NCBI GenBank assembly: GCA_029593915.1
Contig: CP046147.1
Span: forward strand, 2,108,001-2,172,000
Reading direction: 5' to 3'
Length of the DNA stretch: 64,000 bases
Source of the DNA: Candidatus Lucifugimonas marina
GTDB lineage: Bacteria; Chloroflexota; Dehalococcoidia; Lucifugimonadales; Lucifugimonadaceae
Shown here: positions 57,397 to 64,000 of the stretch, one piece after another
Numbering within the stretch: the first letter of the stretch is position 1
Layout of the letters: each line of letters starts with the position of its first letter
The notes under the pieces: model-generated
Database searches by the model: none
What the model was told of the DNA's origin: nothing
The model's input: the letters and a program-made list of their open reading frames with translations, nothing else
Program-made: the position numbers and the translations under genes

Positions 57397-57936
57397 CTAA
57401 TCGACTGGCCGCTCGGCCAACGAATCACGCATCGCACGTAGCTGAGTTCGTGTGCTTCCATCGATCAGACGGTCGCCGACTTTCGCCACGACACCTCCGA
57501 TGATTTCCGGATCCACGCTCTCGCTAATTTTCACTTCTGTTCGTCCCACTAGCTTTGCTAGACCGTCAGCAATTTTGCTGCGTCGAGCGTCGTCCAATGG
57601 AACAGCTGTGACTACCTCGGCTCTTGCGATACCTCGGTGCTCATCAGCCATTTCACTAAACAAGCGGTACATGTCCGCGAACTTAGTGATGTCACGGTTA
57701 ACCGTCATCAGGTTTACCGTGTTGCGAACTAGCACATCAACATCCGACATAAGTTTGCTGATACCGTCCAGTTTCACACTGTCCGCCACCTGCGGTGCAT
57801 CGAGAAATCCCAATACATCTGAATCGCCAAGAACTTCAGCCGCTTGCGCTAGGTCTTTCTCCCAACGGTCGAGGTTGTTCTTTTCTTTAGCCAGCTCGAA
57901 AGCTGCCTGTGCGTATCTTCGTCCGGTTGCTGCCAT
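57397..57936 (-). CDS. atpH: F1F0 ATP synthase subunit delta
   Basis: 179 residues, standard size. GRRYAQAAFELA at the start and the C-terminal block SESVDPEIIGGVVAKVGDRLIDGSTRTQLRAM are the OSCP/delta signatures. It links F1 to the peripheral stalk b subunits. Confidence 0.94.
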   Translation of the reverse strand: MAATGRRYAQAAFELAKEKNNLDRWEKDLAQAAEVLGDSDVLGFLDAPQVADSVKLDGISKLMSDVDVLVRNTVNLMTVNRDITKFADMYRLFSEMADEHRGIARAEVVTAVPLDDARRSKIADGLAKLVGRTEVKISESVDPEIIGGVVAKVGDRLIDGSTRTQLRAMRDSLAERPVD

Positions 57937-57965
57937 TGCTAATCAGAGTCCCTTATTCAGAGACT

Positions 57966-58466
57966 CTAGTTCTTCCTCTCGCTCAGTCCTTCTTCCAGAA
58001 CCTTATCGATAAGGCTGGAGTGAGACTTTGGATCAAGTGACCCTTCAACGATTCGTTCAGCTGCTGTAATAGCTAGGCTCGCAAATTCCTTGCGAACTTC
58101 TTCAACTGCTGAATCCTTCTCGCGACCAATTTCAGCTCTTGCACGTTCGAGCATCGTTTCGACCTCTTCTCGTGCACGTTCCTGCTCTTGATCACGAAGC
58201 TTCGCAGCAGCATCACGTGCCTCAGCAACAATCTTCTGGCCTTCTACACGGGCCTCGGCAATTTCTGCCTCAACCTTTTCGGCCGATGATGCTGCTTCAA
58301 GACGCGCTGTCTCAGCTGCTTCCAAGCTTTCCTTGATTTTCTGTGCACGGCTGTCGAGCATGCCCATAATCGGGCCGTACGCCAGCTTGTACAACAGGAA
58401 AAACAGGATCAGGAAGCTAACCAACTGAGTTAGCAACTGCTGAAGTGTTATTCCAAGCGCTTCCAT
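57966..58466 (-). CDS. atpF: F1F0 ATP synthase subunit b
   Basis: 166 residues. One N-terminal membrane helix (LLTQLVSFLILFFLLYKLAY) leads into a long alanine/glutamate-rich coiled coil (about 35-150), the peripheral stalk. A single b gene is present, with no b' partner, so a homodimer is expected. Confidence 0.94.
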   Translation of the reverse strand: MEALGITLQQLLTQLVSFLILFFLLYKLAYGPIMGMLDSRAQKIKESLEAAETARLEAASSAEKVEAEIAEARVEGQKIVAEARDAAAKLRDQEQERAREEVETMLERARAEIGREKDSAVEEVRKEFASLAITAAERIVEGSLDPKSHSSLIDKVLEEGLSERKN

Positions 58467-58546
58467 ATTCGTTCCTTACCGGCCCGCTAGCGACTCCCGA
58501 GTGAGAGAAAACTCCCACCCAGGCGAGTCACACGGATTCCGTTTGA

Positions 58547-58798
<252 letters not shown>

Positions 58799-58867
58799 CT
58801 ATGCGTCGGTGGCCAATCACAATGATTCATGTCGCCCACCACGCCTTATTCAAGAAGACCGCTGCTC

Positions 58868-60193
58868 TCAGTGGTCCTCCGCGTGGCTGTCGTGATCACC
58901 GTGACTCGCGACTGCCATGACGCCAAATACAAGAGTGAGCATTGCGAAGATGTACGCCTGGATAACGCCCACAAACAATTCCAGACCCATGAATGGGATG
59001 ATTCCGACTAGCGGCAGCAAGAACGCCATCGCTATAAGCAAAATCTCACCGGCAAACATGTTTCCGAATAGACGGAAAGTAAAACTGATAGTTCGTGTCA
59101 GTTCACCGAATCCCTCAAGCACACCAACAAATGTTGCGATCGGCCCCTGTGAAATCGGGTTGACCAGGAACTTACCACCGTAACCACGAACACCCAGAGC
59201 ACGGAAGCCCCAGATCTGGACTGTGAACATCGCAACAATCGCGATCGCCAGAGTGGTGTTGATATCGGTAGAAGCACCTCGGAGGTAAGGGACCAACAGG
59301 CCAGCCGTTTGACCAGTGAAGTTGTAGTCCGTCTCGCTCGACCCGCCAGCGTCGTAAGTAAATGCTTCTTTTACAACGCCTTCGTGGATGTCGTGCTCGA
59401 TTCGTTCAAATACAGGATCGTGTGAAATATCTTCACCGTGCTTCACCTCATCTGCGAGGTGGTGAAGCTCATCGTCAGTGAAAGTAACGATGTGCTTTAG
59501 TGGCACTCGTGCCTGTTCCCCCTGCCCCAAAGGAACAAACATGCCGTCGAATGCGACGAATGTGTCGTCACCGTGCTCTTCAAGCAGGTGGATAAGAGCT
59601 AGCTGATGCACCTGAGTGTCGTTGTACTCAGGGTGCTTCTCATGCTCAGCTGCTTCGAGATCTTCGATGTGGTGATGAACCCACTCTTCGATGGTCTCAA
59701 TCCGACCCACCGAACCAACACCAGGGAGAATTCCGACCCAGTTGATGATCACAACTACCATGAAGATAGTCGACACCAGAGCGAGAAAACGTCGACCCGC
59801 TTTTGGTGTTCCGCCAGCAACACCATCAACAGTGTTGTTGAAGAAGTCGTAAATCATCTCCATAAAGTTTTGCCAACCAGATGGAACGTCTGTCACGTTC
59901 CGACCTGCTCGCCAAGCAATGAAGATGAGGATTAACCCGCCGAACCAGAACATGATCGTTGAGTTAAGGAGAGGGTAACTACCAATAAAGGCAACCCGTT
60001 CGGCCGGGATCGAAATAAAAGGAATGGGACCGCCGAGGAATCCGAGACCGAACGATGCACCTAATGCACCTCCAGCTACTGAGACCAAAAGCAACGCTAC
60101 TGCGGCTATGGCGATAACAAGAATTTTGGGACTAGAAAGGAGCTTTCCCAAGCGGCTTGTACCTAAATCTCTTTCGTTCTCTTTGGCATTCAC
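58868..60193 (-). CDS. atpB: F1F0 ATP synthase subunit a with a large charged insertion
   Basis: 441 residues, far longer than the usual 230-300. The core is normal: NWVGILPGVGSVG after the second helices, then DINTTLAIAIV, and the essential Arg in ISFTFRLFGNMFAGE. Between residues about 162 and 297, where relatives have a short loop, lies a hydrophilic stretch rich in His, Glu and Asp (WVHHHIEDLEAAEHEKHPEY, DELHHLADEVKHGEDISHD). The C-terminus also ends in a His/Asp tail (HGDHDSHAEDH). GTG at 60193 overlaps the atpZ stop (GTGA). The insert may bind metal or protons near the channel; this is a guess. Confidence 0.93.
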   Translation of the reverse strand: MNAKENERDLGTSRLGKLLSSPKILVIAIAAVALLLVSVAGGALGASFGLGFLGGPIPFISIPAERVAFIGSYPLLNSTIMFWFGGLILIFIAWRAGRNVTDVPSGWQNFMEMIYDFFNNTVDGVAGGTPKAGRRFLALVSTIFMVVVIINWVGILPGVGSVGRIETIEEWVHHHIEDLEAAEHEKHPEYNDTQVHQLALIHLLEEHGDDTFVAFDGMFVPLGQGEQARVPLKHIVTFTDDELHHLADEVKHGEDISHDPVFERIEHDIHEGVVKEAFTYDAGGSSETDYNFTGQTAGLLVPYLRGASTDINTTLAIAIVAMFTVQIWGFRALGVRGYGGKFLVNPISQGPIATFVGVLEGFGELTRTISFTFRLFGNMFAGEILLIAMAFLLPLVGIIPFMGLELFVGVIQAYIFAMLTLVFGVMAVASHGDHDSHAEDH

Positions 60194-60483
60194 CGCCCTC
60201 TTCTAATCGCGCTGACAAGCCGGATCATGCCAACAAATGCTGTTAGCACGCCCAGCGCCAGCCCAAGAATTGTTAGGACAGGTGCCGTATCAAATTGTCG
60301 ATCGAGCCAATACCCGCCGTAGGCTCCCAGGGCGATTGCGGTGCCGACAAACCAGCCGATTCCGCCTACTCTCCCCAGCAACTTCACTGTTGCGGGCCAG
60401 CCACTCTTTGCTTGATCCGAAGAAGTACTCGGCGAACTCACATTTTCGCTGTCTTTATGTGGCGACTCTGGTGCGTCCGACAC
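60190..60483 (-). CDS. atpZ: AtpZ/AtpI-type ATP synthase accessory protein
   Basis: 97 residues. A Ser-rich polar N-terminus of about 30 residues precedes two membrane helices: IGWFVGTAIALGAYGGYWLD and TILGLALGVLTAFVGMIRL. The Gly-rich YGGYWLDRQF turn is the family mark. AtpI/AtpZ proteins help assemble the c-ring or pair as a Mg/Ca channel. It is the first gene of the ATP synthase operon and overlaps atpB by four bases. Confidence 0.88.
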   Translation of the reverse strand: MSDAPESPHKDSENVSSPSTSSDQAKSGWPATVKLLGRVGGIGWFVGTAIALGAYGGYWLDRQFDTAPVLTILGLALGVLTAFVGMIRLVSAIRRGR

Positions 60484-60667
60484 AGGTAATCCCCTGCTCT
60501 AAATGACCGATTGTGCATGCTATCACGAACGCGCCAGATTCAAAACGAAATTCCCACTTAACTGGAACAGATCGAGGCTCATCTTTTTTCGGTCGATCCA
60601 TCCACAAACCGATGGCTCGCCCTGAAACAAACTTGAAACAAGACTTTCCGCGAGTTTTAAAGAAAAA

Positions 60668-60688
60668 GACCTCGCTTTAAACGAGGTC
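60668..60688 (-). terminator. Terminator of the DUF151 gene
   Basis: On the minus strand GACCTCG and CGAGGTC form a 7-bp stem around a seven-base loop, followed by TTTTTCTTT. It lies about 35 bases after the stop codon. Confidence 0.85.
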
Positions 60689-60724
60689 GATTTTCAGGTG
60701 AACGGATCGCACAATCGACAGATA

Positions 60725-61339
60725 TCAGCCGCCCGCGACAGGCTCATCTCCGCCGGGTTTCCCGCCGCCGGGTTGATCTTCGCCACTGCTTGGTGAATCC
60801 ATATCCCCGAGATCAAGCGATTCGATGAAGTCGGCGAAGGCTGAAAGTTTTTCAGCTTCTTCCTCGCCCACAGGACCGCCACCTTCTCGAGCCGGTGCCG
60901 GCATTTCATCTTCACCAACAAACGCCGTCTCACCGTCCTTGTCGAGGCGAACTCCGCACTTCTCCATTACTTCAGGAGCAGCGAATATCTGAACCTTCGC
61001 TCGAACAGCGAGCGCCAGAGCGTCAGAAGGTCGAGCGTCGATCTCGACCGTCTTGTCACCCTGATTCACAACAATTGTCGCGTAGTAGGTGTCGTTCTCC
61101 ATGCTGGATACAACAATGTGGTCGATGACCCCACCGAGGTCCTTAATAGAGTTGTGCAGTAAATCGTGCGTTAAGGGACGGGGAACTGAAACTTCCTGCA
61201 ACCGAACGGCGATTGCGTCGGCTTCAGGCGGACCTATCCATATAGGAAGGTAACGGTCGATTTCTTTCTGCTTCAGAATCACGACACGTTGGTGGTTGAG
61301 CAAACTAACGCGAATGCTGTCGATAACCAGCTCCATCAT
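60725..61339 (-). CDS. Bifunctional nuclease family protein (DUF151)
   Basis: 204 residues. The DUF151 core covers about 1-130: VVILKQKEIDRYLPIWIGPPEADAIA, RPLTHDLLHN, and IDARPSDALALAVRAKVQIFAAPEVM, the strongest block. The C-terminal 70 residues are acidic, then Gly/Pro/Asp-rich (GGGKPGGDEPVAGG) and probably unstructured. The family was named for a plant protein with RNase and DNase activity; the bacterial role is unsettled. ATG at 61339 has GGAGGG seven bases upstream. Confidence 0.9.
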   Translation of the reverse strand: MMELVIDSIRVSLLNHQRVVILKQKEIDRYLPIWIGPPEADAIAVRLQEVSVPRPLTHDLLHNSIKDLGGVIDHIVVSSMENDTYYATIVVNQGDKTVEIDARPSDALALAVRAKVQIFAAPEVMEKCGVRLDKDGETAFVGEDEMPAPAREGGGPVGEEEAEKLSAFADFIESLDLGDMDSPSSGEDQPGGGKPGGDEPVAGG

Positions 61340-61486
61340 TTCGTCACCCTCCATCTTGTTTGCGCCACTTGAACCCTAAGCGATTGGCGTCCGTTTGGCA
61401 GTTCAGTTTATTAGTGCAGATAGGTTACACCGTGAGAGCATTTATCGAGCAGTAGAAATGACACTCATCTGCTGCATTCTAGTGCT

Positions 61487-61615
61487 GTCATTCTGAACTC
61501 GATTCAGAATAGTGGTCGAACCTGCAACATCAATCAGCTGAGGCAAAATCGACCGATACCAATTTGCTGCTCATGCCCATGTCGGACACTGACCCTGAGT
61601 CAAGTTCATGATGAC
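61487..61615. repeat. MITE-like repeat, family B, copy 7
   Basis: 129 bases with a left end GTCATTCTGAACTCGATTCA and a right end CCTGAGTCAAGTTCATGATG. Between the DUF151 and DUF951 genes. Confidence 0.78.
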
Positions 61616-61622
61616 AGCTGAG

Positions 61623-61820
61623 TTAGTCTCCAGAAGCCTCAACCCGCTCAACAGTCCTACGCTCAGCGTCTCGTCTCGAAAGCATCATCCGCCGTTCACA
61701 TTTAAGGCATTTCAGACCGATATCGGCGCCGATCCGATAAACCTCCCAATCAAAACCACCACATGGGTGCTTCTTCTTAAGGGTTATACGGTCGCCAACC
61801 TTAAAAGGAGTTCCTGCCAT
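61623..61820 (-). CDS. DUF951 family protein
   Basis: 65 residues. FKVGDRITLKKKHPCGGFDW, then RIGADIGLKCLKCERRMML, is the complete DUF951 pattern, with one Cys in HPCG and a CxxC pair. A small beta-barrel, probably nucleic-acid-binding, found widely in Firmicutes and Chloroflexota, role unknown. It follows pyrF by 38 bases on the same strand and is likely in its transcript. Confidence 0.9.
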   Translation of the reverse strand: MAGTPFKVGDRITLKKKHPCGGFDWEVYRIGADIGLKCLKCERRMMLSRRDAERRTVERVEASGD

Positions 61821-61858
61821 CAGACCAATCCACTCGAAACGCCAACATGACTGACGAG

Positions 61859-62716
61859 CTACTCGATAGTCACCGATTCCGTATTTACTGAAGCATCAGG
61901 CTTCAGCGCATCATTCAACTGGTTCTTGAGCTTCTCGGCTTCTTCGTGTGCGGCGATATCGAAATCTTCCGGATTGCTCGAAGCGTAAATGATTCCACGT
62001 GACGAGTTCACTATGAACCCTCCACCGCGTTCATTCGCACCAGCCCTAGCAGTATCTTCAGCGACTCCCCCCTGCGCACCCACTCCAGGGATCAGGAAAT
62101 GCGGAACAGGGTGCTTCGACCGGAGTGCACGAAGATCGTCAGGGTAAGTCGCACCAACTACCAGACCAACGTTTTCGGTTCCCGCCCATCGATCTGCCAT
62201 ATCGGCGACTCGATCAAACACCTGATCTTTTTGATCAGTCCCGTCGACTACGAGGTCTTGGATATCACGAGAGCTCGGGTTCGATGTCCGACAGACGATG
62301 TAAACGCCCTTGCCCGGATACTGAAGGAATGGCTCGACAGAGTCATTGCCCTGATACGCATAAATGGTCGCAATATCGACATCCCATGTTTCGAACATGG
62401 CAGTTGCGTAAGCCGTGGCAGTTGTCGAAATATCTCCGCGTTTTCCGTCGCCGACGATTACGTGATCGGGCGCAACGTCGCGAATGTGCTGAATTGTCTT
62501 TTCGAGAATTTTGAATCCTTCGATTCCCATCGCCTCGTAGTAAGCGAACTGGGGCTTGAAGGCGGAAACGACATCTTTGGTCGCATCGACGATGGCGCAG
62601 TTGAATGCCAGAATGTCGTCAATCGGAACACGCTCTGGAGTGGGGTCTAGCCCAACACAAACAAAGCTTTCCATCTTGGCGGCGGCGGCGTCCAGCCTCT
62701 CGAACATCGTCTGCAA
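61859..62716 (-). CDS. pyrF: Orotidine 5'-phosphate decarboxylase, type 2
   Basis: 285 residues. FVCVGLDPTPERVP near the start, AFKPQFAYYEAMG, and the catalytic block VIVGDGKRGDIS define the longer type 2 enzymes; the Lys-Arg-Asp set is intact. It makes UMP from OMP, the last step of pyrimidine synthesis. TTG at 62716 has GGAG six bases upstream and is preferred to the ATG three codons later. Other pyr genes are not in the window. Confidence 0.95.
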   Translation of the reverse strand: MQTMFERLDAAAAKMESFVCVGLDPTPERVPIDDILAFNCAIVDATKDVVSAFKPQFAYYEAMGIEGFKILEKTIQHIRDVAPDHVIVGDGKRGDISTTATAYATAMFETWDVDIATIYAYQGNDSVEPFLQYPGKGVYIVCRTSNPSSRDIQDLVVDGTDQKDQVFDRVADMADRWAGTENVGLVVGATYPDDLRALRSKHPVPHFLIPGVGAQGGVAEDTARAGANERGGGFIVNSSRGIIYASSNPEDFDIAAHEEAEKLKNQLNDALKPDASVNTESVTIE

Positions 62717-62807
62717 GTTTTTCTCTCCAGTGGTGAATTCCGAAACCCTTATTTGCTGCGCATAATTGTCTCACAATCTCAAGCGCAATCACGTAATAAT
62801 TCACAAA

Positions 62808-63509
62808 ATGTCAGCAACTGAACCGACAACCGAACTCCTTCTCGAAATCTATCAACGCCTTCTTGGAAATATGGGACGTCGAAACTGGTGGCCGGTGAGA
62901 TATGACTCGGGTGCAGATGCAGGGTTCGAAATCGCGGCTGGAGCGATTCTGGTCCAGAACACCAGCTGGAGTAACGTAGAAAGGGCTTTGGCAAATCTGC
63001 ATCAAGCTGGAATCTGGGGCTATCAAGCGGTTTACGATGCCGATGATGCTGCGATAGTGGAAGCGATTCGTTCTTCGGGCTACTAAAACACCAAAACGAA
63101 GAAGCTTAAGGCGTATGCCCAAACATTGGTCGAAGAGTTCGACGGGAACGACGCCAACCTGTTTGCAATCGAACTGCCAGAGCTACGCGAAAAACTGCTG
63201 AGTATCTACGGAATTGGTGAAGAGACTGCCGACGACATCATCCTCTACGCAGCAAATAAACCAAGCTTCGTTATGGATGCCTACACACGCCGTCTTGTGG
63301 ATCGTTTGGGTTGGAAAGTCGATGGCAACAAGTACACCGACTATCAGCGCCTGTTCGAATCCAGACTGAAATCTGATGTAGAGATGTGGGGCGAATTTCA
63401 CGCTCAACTCGACGCGCAGGCGGCACGGGTTTGCATGAAGCGAAATCCACTATGTGCCGAATGTGTTCTGCTCGACCTATGCCCTACAGGTCAGAAGAAC
63501 ATCAGCTAG
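62808..63509 (+). pseudogene. Endonuclease III/HhH-GPD DNA glycosylase homologue interrupted by one in-frame stop
   Basis: Two openings in the same frame, 62808-63086 and 63126-63509, together encode about 233 residues of an HhH-GPD glycosylase. The first half has the family start (EIYQRLLGNMG...WWP, then GAILVQNTSWSNVERAL). The second has the helix-hairpin-helix LSIYGIGEETADD, the catalytic Asp region FVMDAYTRRLVDRLG, and the [4Fe-4S] cysteines CMKRNPLCAECVLLDLC. They are separated only by a TAA at 63084-63086, in the place where relatives read on (SGY-stop-NTKTKKLKAYA). No base is gained or lost. A point mutation, a sequencing error or readthrough would all explain this. Confidence 0.82.
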
Positions 63510-63758
63510 ATTTTCTAACCCAGCCGAGCACCGATAGCTCAGCTCTGTTGCACAAGGCCAATCCAAGAAAGTGTCATCCTGAGGTCCTCGAAGGACGACA
63601 GTCAAACGTAGATTCACTCGGTGCGTCAAGACTGATGCGACGATCAACAGTTAGATCCTGAAAATGAATTCAGGATGACACGAAGCTGAGTGATGCGATA
63701 GCAAGACGAGCTAAGCACGGCTCGAGCAAACCAAGCTCATCACGCGTCCCCATCTATC
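63510..63758. repeat. Intergenic region with a family D/B element
   Basis: The element runs from about 63573 (GTCATCCTGAGGTCCTCGAA plus GGACGACAG) to 63679 (ATGAATTCAGGATGAC), about 107 bases. The flanking bases hold no gene; a GATAGCTCAG string near 63530 is not a tRNA. Confidence 0.7.
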
Positions 63759-64000
63759 TCACTCAGGAGGTCCGGCTATTGGGACCAGCTGTGCAGCGAA
63801 GAATGCAACGTTCTCATGTTCGCTATCAGGCGGGAATTCGATCACTGCTGAAGTCGGGAACCCAAACACGGAATCAAAGCCGAGTGACACACGTGCGGGG
63901 TCTGCCTCGATAGCTTTTTGAATGAGCTTGAACAGTCCTTCGATCGAGTAGTACATGCTTTGATCTGGCTCAGCAGGCACTTCAAAACCAACTGGTTCAG
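63759..64000 (-). CDS. DUF6174-like protein, partial (start outside the window)
   Basis: The C-terminal 80 residues of a protein that begins beyond position 64000; the frame is open to the edge. MYYSIEGLFKLIQKAIEADP, then VSLGFDSVFGFPTSAVIEFP, matches the DUF6174 pattern in which a strand-helix unit is followed by a YDpxxGYP-like loop. This domain is common in small secreted or lipoproteins of unknown role. No signal peptide can be checked here. Confidence 0.65.
   Translation of the reverse strand, partial: EPVGFEVPAEPDQSMYYSIEGLFKLIQKAIEADPARVSLGFDSVFGFPTSAVIEFPPDSEHENVAFFAAQLVPIAGPPE

Noticed and set aside
63525-63560. A tRNA-like string GATAGCTCAG
   Set aside because: No matching acceptor stem, anticodon arm or TTCGAATC-type T arm follows within 80 bases.

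Overview
The window looks like a chromosomal segment of a free-living, probably marine member of the Chloroflexota, most like the SAR202/Dehalococcoidia side of the phylum. This is an inference from protein character and gene content: a Rex repressor, an HspR-led chaperone operon, a type 2 orotidine decarboxylase, a DUF951 gene, an AtpZ-led ATP synthase operon, and a catabolic set rich in paralogues (enolase superfamily, SDR, Ldh-family, FAD-dependent, ThDP-dependent and PhyH-type enzymes). There is no prophage, plasmid, CRISPR array or recognised tRNA. RNase P RNA is encoded at about 26.57-26.98 kb.

Layout. 0-4.4 kb: a GlpA-like/FAD-NAD oxidoreductase pair (minus), then a ThDP enzyme (plus). 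4.4-9.1 kb: an ankyrin gene between two copies of one repeat, then a beta-propeller protein, a PhyH dioxygenase, an acid-sugar dehydratase of the enolase superfamily and a uridine-kinase-like protein. 9.2-14.2 kb: tandem HSL-type hydrolases, an isochorismatase-like hydrolase, a DUF4870 membrane protein and a second ThDP enzyme. 14.4-22.1 kb: ftsZ, a small GIY-YIG-like protein, tandem Eis-like acetyltransferases, two SDRs and an epimerase. 22.2-32.2 kb: a DAO-type oxidase, a DUF2235 protein, an Ldh-family dehydrogenase, rnpB, an alpha/beta hydrolase, ppdK and a pirin. 32.3-36.1 kb: a catalytically degenerate serine-recombinase homologue behind a zinc-ribbon coiled-coil protein, then pyk. 36.2-46.3 kb: a MoxR-DUF58-DUF4129 operon, a lipoprotein, a FAH-family enzyme, a membrane-anchored metalloprotease, a deacetylase and xylB. 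46.7-52.9 kb: hspR-grpE-dnaK, a 56-residue zinc-ribbon gene, rex and an orphan LuxR-type regulator. 53-60.5 kb: the complete ATP synthase operon atpZ-B-E-F-H-A-G-D-C. 60.7-64 kb: DUF151, DUF951, pyrF, an endonuclease III-like gene broken by one in-frame stop, and the edge of a DUF6174-like gene.

How it fits together. pyk and ppdK act on the PEP/pyruvate node, while xylB, the acid-sugar dehydratase, the SDRs, the Ldh-family enzyme and the GlpA-like enzyme would feed sugars, polyols and organic acids into it. Rex and the ATP synthase tie this to redox and energy state. Most gaps between transcription units hold dispersed palindromic repeats. One family is about 128 bp long with terminal inverted repeats and looks like a MITE. 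In two places a repeat edge supplies a gene's ribosome-binding site or stop codon.

The most unusual points are: an AtpB with an insert of about 135 residues rich in His and acidic residues; a recombinase homologue that has lost catalytic arginines but kept its DNA-binding regions; a HAIR-like palindrome between the -35 and -10 of the hspR operon; a tiny zinc-ribbon gene divergent from it; and an FtsZ with almost no linker before its C-terminal peptide.
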